Below, piece by piece: positions 50,191 to 60,835 of a stretch of 64,000 nt of DNA; the first letter of the stretch is position 1; every line of letters starts with the position of its first letter. The translations under genes and the position numbers were made by a program. The notes below the pieces were generated by a model. It saw nothing but the letters and a program-made list of their open reading frames with translations. It did not search any database and was not told where the DNA came from. Origin of the DNA: Pseudisothecium myosuroides. Lineage: Eukaryota > Streptophyta > Bryopsida > Hypnales > Lembophyllaceae. The stretch is from the NCBI GenBank assembly GCA_951799445.1, contig OX637293.1, positions 5,146,001 to 5,210,000 of the forward strand, read 5' to 3'.

Positions 50191-53104
50191 CCATAGAAAT
50201 TGACAAATACTCACAAAATTGTCAGAAATTAATATTCTTTTCTAAGAACGACCAATTATTAATCAAATTTTATTTGTGTTTTGGAATTTGCATCCAACTT
50301 CCTATTACAAATGATGGGGGGATGAGGGTTATTCTTGTCTTTATACCAAAATATGATTATTTGAAAATGGACCTTCAAGATTGTAGGAAAATCAATAGAT
50401 CATTTGTCATGTTTATAAATTTCATGTGGCTCCATTTTTTCAAGTTATAATATTTTCATTATACAACTCAATTCCAAATCTATTAGTCCCTATTCCACAT
50501 TCAATTTGTCTCCATATGAAACTAAACATAATTTTGATGTCATTACAATGGAATAGAGTCAAATTGTTTCCATCTGCAATAGTCACAATTGGCTTGGGGT
50601 CAATTTTGGGTCATTCTACCTTATACAATGAGAGGCTCGCTTTTCAAGTAAGGTCCTATTCAAACTTTTACAATATTGTCCATGTGTTTCAATAAAAAAA
50701 CTCAAACTTTCACAATACATAAATGTAACGTTATCAATGCAAAATTCTCTTTCATGTGGTCCAAAGCTAATAAATACATATTTTATGCAATTAGTCGTTA
50801 TTTATATACTATATATCCTTAAATGAGGGATTTAATTGTAAGATATTCAACCTTGTTGATACTAGAATATCTAGCCAGAAAGCTTGATCAATCTATAGTG
50901 ACTTCATACATAGTCCATTTCTTTATTCCACAACTATTAGAAGAATTTCATAAAAGGGTTGAATTGACTTTAGTATATTAAAAAAAATCATGCCACTGCT
51001 TGTCATGGTGGATAGTAGGTTGCGAGTTACACAATCAAACTCAATACAAAATTTAAATGTTGCTTACAAGCCATCATATATGCAATTAAAGACAAGAAGC
51101 CATATTATTTATAACATTTTTTCAAACAAAGATTTATCCAAATAGATTTTTATGAAACTTGGCATGGAATCTCAACACCCTCCATCCTCTATTTTCCAAT
51201 ACCAACCATCCTCACTTCTCAATCATATTTGGTGTGTCAACTTTTCTTAGCATGCGTGAGTTGCGACAATCTAAAACCAATGATGCATAAATACCACCAG
51301 CCAATGACACGACTGCTATCTTCTCAATTTTCATAGTGGCAGACAGAAAGACCCCACTCAGCACTGACCAAAAACAAGGATGACATAATTTGTAGCAGGA
51401 TGGGTCGTGCACTCAGGCAAGCCAATTAATCAACGCTTGGGGAGAACAGCCGGTTAGTTCATTCTTAGCTGGTGGAATTGGGAAAAAACCCGGTTGTAAT
51501 TTGAAAACATTGGAAAAAACCCAGTGAAAAATTATATGAAATTTCTAATTGGAGTACAAAAATAGAGAGAAAAAAAAAACACTAAGTACTTGAGAAACCG
51601 TTCAATATGGGAATTAAAGGAAAATCGCTGGTAATGAACTCAAAATATGCCCCCAACGCTGAAGCCAATGTTCAATGACATGCATCAAAATTATACAGTA
51701 ACTTTCTGCAGAGCATGGCAGATCCCATGCAGCAGGTCAAATCTCTGCTGCGTCATCAGCCTCCACATTTTGATGAGAGTTTGGGTGCTGCGCCTGAAAA
51801 CACACTAAGTTATAACGCTTGGAATTTTCAATACTGGATTCAAGTGTCTAAAATAAAACTGTTTCAATACCTTCGAAGTTGGGCTTGTCCATACGAACTC
51901 AATGAAAGAAAAAGAACTTATCAAGATCTTCTGCCCAGCAGTGAGAACAATCAGCTTCAATTGATTCTAAATCCAAGAACCTATCATGGTCAGTCGTCCT
52001 GATTGATACAGAATGAGTATGAATGTAGTTCAATATCTAAGCGATTCCAACTTAGCAAATTGTAATACAAACCGTTAAGCAAAATGAAGATCTCAAATAT
52101 TAACTCGTGGGATGTCTTCAACACAATTAAATAAAAACGAAGGTTGCGATTGGTGGTTGCATAAATCCCAATTGTCTCTACTACCCTGCGGCTGTAAAAC
52201 AAGTCACAAAATCGTCATGGCTGCAAGTAACATCGAAGACGTCAGTCGCACGACACCGGCACGCAGATTGGAAACAATGGGCAAATAATTCAAAATAATG
52301 TTATCAGTACAGTATTCGAAAAAGCATCAAGTTAAGCAATATGGACATACCAGGATGATTTATTCTGTTCCAACGACAATGCCAACAAGACAAAACAAGA
52401 AAGATACGGTGGGTCTGTGATTATCTTCAGCATAAAAAGATAGGATTTGACAGATGCTTCAGAAATTCGCAAAACATGTTCAAAAGTTTGATGAATCACA
52501 AAGTACCAGTCTGCGTGTTTGCATGTTCAACCTATGAAAATATACATTTCAGTCGCCAATAATCACTGATATATTGAAAGAGCCTTTCAACTCTTCATGG
52601 TTCTCCACGCCATCTCTTTCACGGATTCGAAGATAAACTTAATTACATGCAAGCCTAAAACCTCCTGCTCACACGCACTATAAAACTAAATGGTCAACAA
52701 CAGCACATTATCCGTACAAATGGCGATGTTCCCATCATAGGCATGCGGCAAGGGCCAATCTAAAAGCTGATCATTTACCTTCTCAGAATAGTGGTCACGA
52801 TATGCTTGACCTACCTCCTCCATCCTTTGAAAGAAAACGATGTGGCAAGAAAGTCCTGATCCAGACTACCTCCTCGCGGAACCAGAAATTTGCAAGCCTA
52901 TCGTTCACAATCTAGTGCAGGGACTCCCTCCGTACATTTGAAGCAAGTGCCATTGAGTCTGGGTAGCCACACCACATGACCCCAAATTCATCGGAATGCT
53001 GGAAAGTCCTATTTCAATTGGTTCGTCGTTAGCTCCTGCTGCACCCCTTGAGCCCAGTCACGACGACAGCTCCAGCAGAGTACATATCATTGCTGCCATC
53101 CGCA

Positions 53105-53467
53105 CTAGGAGTTCGAAGTTGAACCGTGTTCAGGGTGCTGGTCGTTTGAGCCATTTGAGCCATCGTGGTCGTGGTTGCACTCATGGTGATGATCTTGCTC
53201 CTTGTTTTTGCCCTTGCCTCCACAATCATCCCCGTCGTCACTATCACAATCATCGTCCTTGTGAAATATGCAACAGATTTTGGATTTCTTCTTCTGCATG
53301 TGTTCATTATCTACAGTATCCTCTCTCCAAGAGACTTTCTTCTTCATCCGAGGTGCCAATCGCAAAGTCACCGTCTGCACTTGCGGTGGAGGCTGTTCGG
53401 ATGTGCTTGGCTCATGCAACAGCAAAGTCTCGGTTGTAGTGACCGAAACCGTATGAGATTGAGCCAT
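53105..53467 (-). CDS. PPP1R11-like: Protein phosphatase 1 inhibitor-3 homologue (PPP1R11/YPI1 type)
   Basis: A single-exon frame of 120 residues. The core [20 protein letters not shown] followed by DNEHM is the diagnostic block of the inhibitor-3 family. KVSW at 44-47 matches the RVxF-type PP1-docking motif. It is followed by the family's basic and cysteine segment [12 protein letters not shown] (one Cys of the usual CCC replaced by Ile). The tail is rich in Asp, His, Gly and Asn ([14 protein letters not shown]). Known family members bind and inhibit PP1 catalytic subunits, in the nucleus in yeast and animals. The ATG lies 53 bp after the LTO1 stop on the same strand. A splice-acceptor-like TTCTTGTTTAG sits 8 bases before it, so its 5' UTR may be spliced from further upstream. 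Confidence 0.9.
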   Translation of the reverse strand: MAQSHTVSVTTTETLLLHEPSTSEQPPPQVQTVTLRLAPRMKKKVSWREDTVDNEHMQKKKSKICCIFHKDDDCDSDDGDDCGGKGKNKEQDHHHECNHDHDGSNGSNDQHPEHGSTSNS

Positions 53468-53520
53468 GGTGGATACTAAACAAGAATCTAACAGGTATGA
53501 AAGCGATAACCTCTCTCCGT

Positions 53521-53967
53521 TCAGAATAACGACTCCTCTGCCTGGTTCACCTTCGCTAAACCCTTGTAATCCAGTTGAATTGACAACAAGGACATAATCA
53601 GGCGGAATTTAGATCGCAAAGAATCAAGAGAATCTTGGAGCCTCTCGTCCTGAGGGTTCTGGAGAGGGTAGTCCTCCAGCTGCTTGTCAAACACGCGGAT
53701 GTTTCGCTGAGCTCTGGGTGAGAATGCGGTAGGGTCTCTTTGTAAGACAGCGATCCAGATGTCTACACAGCCTCGGAAGAATCCAATCTCCTCGCCAAGT
53801 TCAAAAGCAGTCTTCAATCCTACTTCCCTTCCCTCTGCCTTCCCAAGCTCCACACCATCCCGAAAACCGTCGTCGAAGCCTTGCTGCAAATGTGAGTCTT
53901 CTAGGTTAACCGCAGATTCAAATATATCCGCTGCTTGCTCTGTTAACTGCCGTTCAGGACCTGGCAT
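53521..53967 (-). CDS. LTO1-like: LTO1 homologue (Yae1-type deca-GX3 protein)
   Basis: 148 residues starting MPGPERQ. Glycines spaced by four run at 30, 34, 38, 42, 46, 50, (Ala54), 58, 62 and 66: the deca-GX3 motif of Yae1/LTO1 proteins. [11 protein letters not shown] before it, and the helical FDKQLEDYP...[15 protein letters not shown] after it, match LTO1 (ORAOV1). Known role: with Yae1 it acts as an adaptor for Fe-S insertion into the ABC protein Rli1/ABCE1, needed for ribosome recycling and biogenesis. The C-terminus is aromatic (ESLF), compatible with a CIA-targeting tail. The coding exon begins near 53990 after an acceptor GTGTGCAG. A good donor (GAG|GTGAGTC at about 54902) suggests a 5' UTR intron of about 0.9 kb. 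Confidence 0.88.
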   Translation of the reverse strand: MPGPERQLTEQAADIFESAVNLEDSHLQQGFDDGFRDGVELGKAEGREVGLKTAFELGEEIGFFRGCVDIWIAVLQRDPTAFSPRAQRNIRVFDKQLEDYPLQNPQDERLQDSLDSLRSKFRLIMSLLSIQLDYKGLAKVNQAEESLF

Positions 53968-54129
53968 CCTTAGCAAACGCTCCCTTAACCTGCACACAAC
54001 GCATCTACATCAACTCCACAACCTTGATTCATTCCCATACTGTGCCTCGTGAATGGTGTTCTTTCAATTTTGGAATTCATATCCCGACCAATTTGGTGCC
54101 ATCTTAAGGAAATAATAACCGACTCGGTC

Positions 54130-54800
54130 TACAAAAGTCTCTCTTCTACTACAGTTCCAAATCCCCTGACAAATATCAGATTGTAATTGAAGAAGAAGCG
54201 AAAGCGATCTGTTCTAAACGCAATCTGTTCTACTGATAATAAGCAGAAGAAGACGAAAACTGAAGCAGACAAAAAAAAATTCTCATCTTCAATTGGCATC
54301 CCAAGCACCAGTGACATCTCTCCATTTCAGCTACATGACTCTCAATTGGTGTTCCAAACACCACTCACAACAAGCTTTCCTCACTCCCGGAAATGGGTCA
54401 CAACCAACCAGAACGATCCTAGGTTGAGAGTAAACCTCAACATGTCTCCTTCTACTATCACTCCTACCATAACCAGTTTCTCTCTAAATATGTCTCCTTC
54501 TACTACAACTCCATATCCCCTGTTTACCAATATGAAATTCAAATTGAACAAGAAGCTTGCGAATGTGCTCTGCAATAGTAAACCATCTGAACTACAGAGA
54601 GGTAGAAGAAGAAGACAAGAGAAGGAAGAAGCCAAAAACAAAGACGCTCGTCCCCGATTGGCATCTTCTCTTGTCAATTTAACTTCAGCTGCACGTATTT
54701 CAACAACTACTCGCAACTAACCTCCCTTGCTCCAAGGAAAAATAGGTCACAACAAGCAGAGCGTTCCAGAGTTGCGAATAAACCCCAACAAACTAACCAA
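54130..54800. repeat. Diverged tandem duplication upstream of LTO1
   Basis: Two units of about 350 bp each start 'tct(c)cttctactaca(g/a)(t/c)tcca'. Both include 'atcccctg', an 'attggcatc' block and a 'gggtcacaac(c/a)a' or similar block. They lie in the probable 5' UTR intron of LTO1. The 177-residue open frame across them (54187-54720) is low-complexity, on the opposite strand, and not called. Confidence 0.65.
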
Positions 54801-54980
54801 GACCTACAAGATCTCTTCGATCGTCACCCAAATCGAGCACGTCAAAATTACATGGCCAATTAACACATCTACAGAAACTTAAACAGGGAGACTCACCTCA
54901 CAATCCTCAACAAATGAGGCAATCTTCGGCTTCCGAAACATCACCCAGAATAGGCCCGCGCACATGAGGCTCCCTAGGAG

Positions 54981-55134
54981 CGTACGACGTCGGATATGAG
55001 GGAGCGGAAATGCGGGTTTGCTCAAACCAGCCCTCACGGTGCAAGGCTAACGAAAACTGCGACCTGAGCCCTCACGGTTTTCTTACTGCGTGTTTTACCC
55101 GCAGAGGTGAAACAAGAAAGCTAAACTTAGCAAC
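54981..55134 (+). repeat. 154-bp direct repeat, copy 1
   Basis: Begins CGTACGACGTCGGATATGAG and ends GCTAAACTTAGCAAC. It is nearly identical in length and sequence to 56549-56702, about six differences. It contains the motif GAGCCCTCACGG. A 42-codon open frame beginning with an ATG or its equivalent is shared by both copies. Confidence 0.92.
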
Positions 55135-56231
55135 AAAACGAATCGTCAATGACAGACTCTATTCCAACACCAAACAACAGTCACCCTGTTCACTCAAATT
55201 CTCCGAACTCGAGTCATGCAGCAGCAAAGTTGAGAAATAAAATTGCGAAAACTGCTCTAACCAAAGACAAGAATTCTAATCAAATCAAATTATCTAAGTG
55301 GAAGTCCTGCCATCCTGACCTCCATGCTGTTTTGTAAACATCCATCAAACCACAAAAGCTCGTACCGATCACAAAATAGAAAGCTCATCATCTGGACCTA
55401 CCAATGCTCCAGAAACTGAAAAACTTCCAACATTTCACAGCCTGCAACCCTAAAACCCTATTCATGTAACCTTAACATCCAATAAAACCAAAATGCGAAT
55501 TGTTCTCGTTACCAATAATTAAAACACCATCTTGGTAAACAAACGCAAGTAGGACCTTAAAAAAAAATGCGGTCGAGCACACGGCGCCGGAGACCCGGGC
55601 ACTTGTAAGAGAAGTAGTGAGAGTACTGACCCGGTAATCGGGGCAAGCAACGTGAATAGGAAATGGCAGAAACACGATGACGGCCGACGTCGATTCAATC
55701 AAAACAGCTGCAACAAGGATAGTGCCATGAACATGCTCATACCCTTGGAAAGGGAAGGAAGCCAAAGGACTGTGAAGCTAGGGTTTCGTAACCGGAGGTG
55801 GCCTTCACAGCAACAACTGCACCGCACCTGCTTACGATTGCCCCGCAAGGTTCTCGTCCGTGTGTCTTCCCCGGTTATCCACCCGGGTCTCCTTCGCGAC
55901 GGTGTATCCCGTGGGTATCGTGTTGTTCATGAGGGAACTATCCAGAGTTGGGCGTGGGTATGGGTGCGACCCGGATATCAAAATGGTTCTCAGTATTTCA
56001 AAAAAATAAAAAATAAAAAAATAAAAATAGTAAAAAAATAAAATTGGTACTCAGTACTGTAATGGTATCTCAACCCAAGCCTTGCTTGGTATCAATTTTT
56101 TGATATGGTGATCGAAACTAGTGATGTAGCAATAACTCTCCTGCAAAGTATCACGGTAGGTAATTGACCTTGGAGGTTTCAAGCTTCATAAATTGAAGTG
56201 CATATCAATACGGTCAATGAAATTAAGAAGT

Positions 56232-56544
56232 ACACTAAATAGGGTATTTAGTGTTGGATTACATTTAGTGTAATTACCACCCTACTTGACCCTACACTAA
56301 ATGTCAATTTTAGGACGATTAGTGTAGTGCTAAACTTCAATGCGCTGCCTTTGCCTTCTCTTCCTTCTACCTTCCTTTAATAAGTTCTAACACTAAATGT
56401 AAACATTTTCAGATTTCAGATTTACCATAGAGTATATTTAATGTTAGAAATTACATTTAATGTTACTTACTTTAGTAGGCTTAATGATATTTAGTGTCAT
56501 GGTTCGCAAATAGTGTTGCCAACACTAAATACCCTATTTAGTGT
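56232..56544. mobile_element. ACACTAAAT-ended MITE, TSD AGT
   Basis: The left end ACACTAAATAGGGTATTTAG and right end CTAAATACCCTATTTAGTGT are perfect inverted repeats of 26 bp. AGT flanks both sides (56229-56231 and 56545-56547). The interior has many further CACTAAAT or ATTTAGTG motifs in both orientations, as expected of subterminal transposase-binding arrays. Length 313 bp. Confidence 0.9.
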
Positions 56545-56548
56545 AGTG

Positions 56549-56702
56549 CGTACGACGTCGGATATGAGGGCGCGGAATTGCGGGTTTGCTCAACCCAGCC
56601 CTCACGGTGCAGAGCTAACGAAAACTGCGACCTGAGCCCTCACGGTTTTCTTACTGCGTGTTTTACCCGCAGAGGTGAAACAAGAAAGCTAAACTTAGCA
56701 AC
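56549..56702 (+). repeat. 154-bp direct repeat, copy 2
   Basis: Second copy of the repeat at 54981-55134. It starts immediately after the target duplication of the ACACTAAAT MITE. Downstream DNA to about 57000 has more AGCCCTCAC motifs in both orientations and repeated 'cctcctcgt(t)tctc' pyrimidine stretches. Confidence 0.92.
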
Positions 56703-57945
56703 CTCCTCGTTTCTCCGTCTCCTTCCTCGTCTCTCTCCTTCGGCAACCTCCTCAGTCGTCTCTCTCCTTCAGCACAGGGGGGGTCTGTTTTTCATCCAAA
56801 GCTGGCTACCAAACGGCCGAACAAAGAGCCTCCAACGATTTCCACGAACTTGCATCACAGTTTGCGGTGGGGGCCCGCCTGATCACGTTCGACGTCTAAT
56901 CGAGCCCTCACAGGTGATCATGTGCGCAGGTCTATTTGGTGAGGGCTCAGCCCTCACGGAATGGTTACCGCAAGTTTTTTGCCCTCAGGGTTAATCGGGA
57001 CTTTCCAAACTTAGGACAGTCACGAAGTCGCGCGGCAACTCCTCCTCGTCTCTCACCTTCCGCAACGAGCCTGGGCAGGGTCTTTGTAAAATTCCAAAAT
57101 ACAATGCAAGGACACGTTTTGCATAGTGGCTTGTGTGCTCGGATGTTGTATTTCTTTCTGCAAAGATGTAGAAATAAAGTTTTCACTTGTGTCGTGGTTT
57201 CTTTTTTAACTCTAAAAAAACACTCAATTTCAAAGAATTGGTCAATCTTTGAGCCAGTGACTCCCTGAATAAATAAGTAAATAGCCACATTACTTTGACA
57301 GAGCCAAGCACGACATGGTTGCAGAATCAATCAAAACAATACCTCAAAAAGTTGAACTGTTCTCACTGGAACAAAATGTAATAGATATACACGTTGTTAA
57401 ACAGATGATGCGAAATCAAAAAAATCGATTTTGAAAGGCAGTGAAATGTTGTAGATGCATTCTGATCATGGCCCTCATTGCAAGTTCATCACTTGAATTA
57501 CTTAACTTTTAATAAAGAACGCTAACTTAACAACGACCCAAAAATTCTTGAACAGTCCGTTTCAGATTTACCCTGGGCCGTAAGCTTCCAGAAATTCACC
57601 CGGCAGGTGGCGTGTGGTGGGAGCCCGGTCTGACAGCGCAAGCGAAACGGTTCAATGAAAACAGAACACGCTTTTCGTCTCGCAGATTGCGCCCCAAGTC
57701 AAGGCCAAGGTCCGTGGGCGTAAGTTACCACCATCGCTGCTGCTGCTACTGCGAAGAAAGCTCCGCCAATGTTTTTCCCCTTGCTCGAGAGGGATTAGGG
57801 TTTCATGGCAAGCGTGGTTTGGAACGAGGCTTCAAATCAGGCTTCAAACGAGGCTTCAAACGAGGGTGCAGTCCGCTGGTTGGGGGGTGTGATGAGTCAC
57901 CACCACATTGAACATGATCGTCTCTTTTCCTGAGCAACCATCAAG

Positions 57946-58404
57946 TAAGGTAAACCAGCCCATCATGGTCAGAATTGTTAGTTTAGTTTGCCCTGGCTGA
58001 ATTTTTTTAATTTTTTATACAGAAAACTGTGAGAAATAGCAAGAGCAATTGAAATTATATTTTTTCAACAAAGTATGAATTAGCTATAATTTTTTGAATT
58101 GTTCAGCCCAAAAGAGCCTGTAGACTACTCCAAAACCAGCATGCAACTATATCCATAATGTTCACCTTACTCTTCTAAAGCAGGCAAAATATTTTTTGAA
58201 GTGAAAGGCCTAAAGTAGTCACTTCCTATAGTGATTTACACTGAAATAGTTGGGTGTTCCTAATGAGGTTACTAATTAATCCATTAGTGTCAGGTAGAGC
58301 ATTGATTGTGGTCCAAAATCTCATAAGCTGAGAATAACCATCATGGGGTCATTTCTTAGGTGTCCGTCATGGGTCATTTGACCATGATGGGCTAGTTTAC
58401 CTTA
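57946..58404. mobile_element. TAAGGTAAAC-ended element related to the palindrome arms
   Basis: The left end TAAGGTAAACCAGCCCATCA pairs with the right end TGATGGGCTAGTTTACCTTA, with one mismatch. The interior aligns with the left arm of the palindrome (23004-23490) through 'agagcaattgaaattatatt', 'cccaaaagagcct' and 'gtgtcc' blocks. Length about 459 bp. Confidence 0.8.
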
Positions 58405-58827
58405 ATTGAGTCAACGGTGGATTTAGTAAGGTACTGTAGAGAGATCTAAAACTGCTTTCGTAACAGATGTCAAAATTATTATTAGAGGTTATTTTTGAAT
58501 TCTATTATTTTTTTAGAATATTTATTCTAGAATCTCATTGGAATTATTAGACGGACACGGGCAAGAACCCAATTTGAAAGACCATAAGCCATGTTATCAA
58601 GAGTCAAGTTTGAATGTGAAATTGAGGTTGAAAAGGTTGGAATTCAAGGGCATCGTGAAGACAATTTAACATCTTTTGTGAATGGAATCATGATATTAAC
58701 CCTTTGGTGTCCAAATGACCATCATTTAGTCAATCGTTTCCTTGAAAAGCAAAATATATGACATTTCATAAGATCTGAAAAGATTAAGGTGCATGAAAAT
58801 CAAGTCTGGATAAGATTCAAATGGAAA

Positions 58828-59012
58828 AAAAGATGTTTGACAAGCAAGTTTGCATAAAATAAGATGCTTGACAAGCAAATTTATGTCAAAAGAAGATGCT
58901 TGATGAGTATATTTGCGTAAAAACAAGATGCTTGACAAGCAAATTTGTGTCAAAAGAAGATGCTTGATGAGCATATTTGCGTAAAAACAAGATGCTTGAC
59001 AAGCAAGTTTAC
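58828..59012 (+). repeat. Minisatellite, about 30-bp unit with 61-bp dimer
   Basis: About six units of the form AGATGCTTGACAAGCAAATT followed by a short linker. In two of them 'cttgatgag(c/t)atatttgcg' replaces the usual form, giving a dimeric period of about 61 bp. Confidence 0.85.
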
Positions 59013-60835
59013 ACGAGATTCAAAAAAGGAGATGCCGGAAAGTAAAAAGATGCTTGAAATCCTAAAAAATGACAAATTTGAAGTGTAAGGTTCAAATTTC
59101 TCCACTCATTGTATGCAAAGTAAGTTGGAACAATCCATAGTAGATAAAACTTCCATTGTGGGCATTCACATAATGGTCCACCAATTATTGCAACTATCAA
59201 TTTTTTTATAGCAAATTGAATTAAAAAAAATGTATTTGGAGGGAAATTAGTGGGCTTCTTCCAATATTAGTTTGGCCCAAATTGGGCATTAAGTTTGAAA
59301 TCTATAATTTAAGTTTGAAGTCTTCAAGTCTAAAATCACAAAATTTCTAAATTTTTTTGTAGGTCTTTGGATAGTTAAAATTAGACTATTAGATTCAGCA
59401 AATCTTAACCATTGATGTCTAAAGTCTCTTACTAGAAGCATTTAGAGTTTGTAAGCAAAATATTTATAACAATACATAAAACTTTTGAAAACAAAATACT
59501 ATAAAACTACAAAAACTATATGCATCTATTGCTTGTCCAAGAGGCTATTGGATAAATAAATTAACACCCCAAACATGTTGTTAACCACTTAAGAACCAAA
59601 TCTACGTAAGAGCCAAGTTGTGCTTGCTTTTTCCTAAAGGAGGGGAAAAACGCTCACATACAGTTAAATTATTAACATGTTTCATATACAAACATTAGTA
59701 CATGTATTTCAAATAAAAACATTAGAAAAAAATCTAGGGCTTCTAGGTGATTGCTGGATTTTCAACTAACAATATAAATACAAGAAACAAAATTATGTAT
59801 ATAATTATTATTATTTTTTCTACTGTATTTGCATTGCTAGTCAAAGTCAAATGGCCCTTTGAAGGCCCCAATTTTTCTCTAATGTTGAAGAATCCGGTGG
59901 CTTTTTTATACAACACTCTGAGCACTAAAAGATTAGTGCACATAGAAAAGGATTATCTTATTTTTTGACAATCTTGAGGGATGATTTTGGATTATCATTG
60001 CAATGGAGTTGAAATTTAGTATCTTCATATTAGCATTAATTCCAAAAGACTTTAGATTTACAATTGTCCTATTCATAACCATTTTAACCCTTTGACAATG
60101 TTTTCAAATACTTCAACAAAGTTTTATTATTTAGAAATAGCCTCCAATCAAATGTTAGATTGCCAATTTGAAGGTGCTTTATTCAATTTGAAGTTTGAAA
60201 AAACAAATGGGTGCTTGCAAAAAAGACTAGTATTATTTTGCATCCCATTTAGAGTGATGGAGTTGTCACTTGCTATTACCCTTGAGGGATGAACTAGATG
60301 AATTTGGAATTTTTATTAGAAATGCTAACTTGATTGTTATCATATCTATTATTCTTGAGAAATTTTAGGTGAATCTAAAAGTGAATTTTGATAAATTGTC
60401 ACACTGTGAAGTTTAGAAATTTTTTGTACTAGAAAGTATTCAAAATTAATGATCTAGAGCTGAAATTTTTGCAGTCTTTTTTTGTGGTAGGCAGGCATGT
60501 GCCTACTAAAGGGCATCTAAAAATACATTATTTTATGTTTTCCACATTTGTGGCTTTGTGCAAATAGGGCTCCTTTACACGGTCACTTTTAAACAATGAA
60601 GATGGTTTCAACTTCATTTTTGGGTCAAATTTGATCACCATCAAGTTTTCACAAAAGTCCAATTTCTAATTTTTTTCCATGATTTTCTATTTATTATTAA
60701 TTTATACCTCACTCTATTTTTTCTCTGTGACAAAACATCAATACATGTACTTACAATTCTTTTTTGGTGTATAAATGATATAGGCAGTATAAAATTTAAT
60801 TTTCTAAAGATGTAATTTATTGATGAGAAACCCTT

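Larger units (their letters stand above)
43797..53104. other. Intergenic region, largely AT-rich, with elements
   Basis: No convincing gene in 9.3 kb. It holds the HMA promoter side, a hairpin at 44826-44944, a TTAA-ended element (46595-47512), a tandem duplication (47662-48069), a TAAGGTAG element (48434-48852), and a diverged internal fragment of the TTAA family near 49780-50190. The 95-residue frame at 51715-52002 and the 66-residue minus frame at 51212-51412 lack recognisable motifs. The right edge is probably the 3' UTR of the PPP1R11-like gene. Confidence 0.55.

Noticed and set aside
51715..52002. 95-codon frame starting MADPMQQ.
   Set aside because: No family motif, no flanking exons and AT-rich surroundings; not enough to call a gene.
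54187..54720. 177-codon plus-strand frame rich in Lys, Ser and Thr.
   Set aside because: Low complexity, lies over a diverged tandem duplication and opposite the probable LTO1 leader intron.
57612..57911. 99-codon frame ending in GF(K/R) repeats.
   Set aside because: The repeats come from a short local duplication of 'ggcttcaaacga'; no family resemblance.
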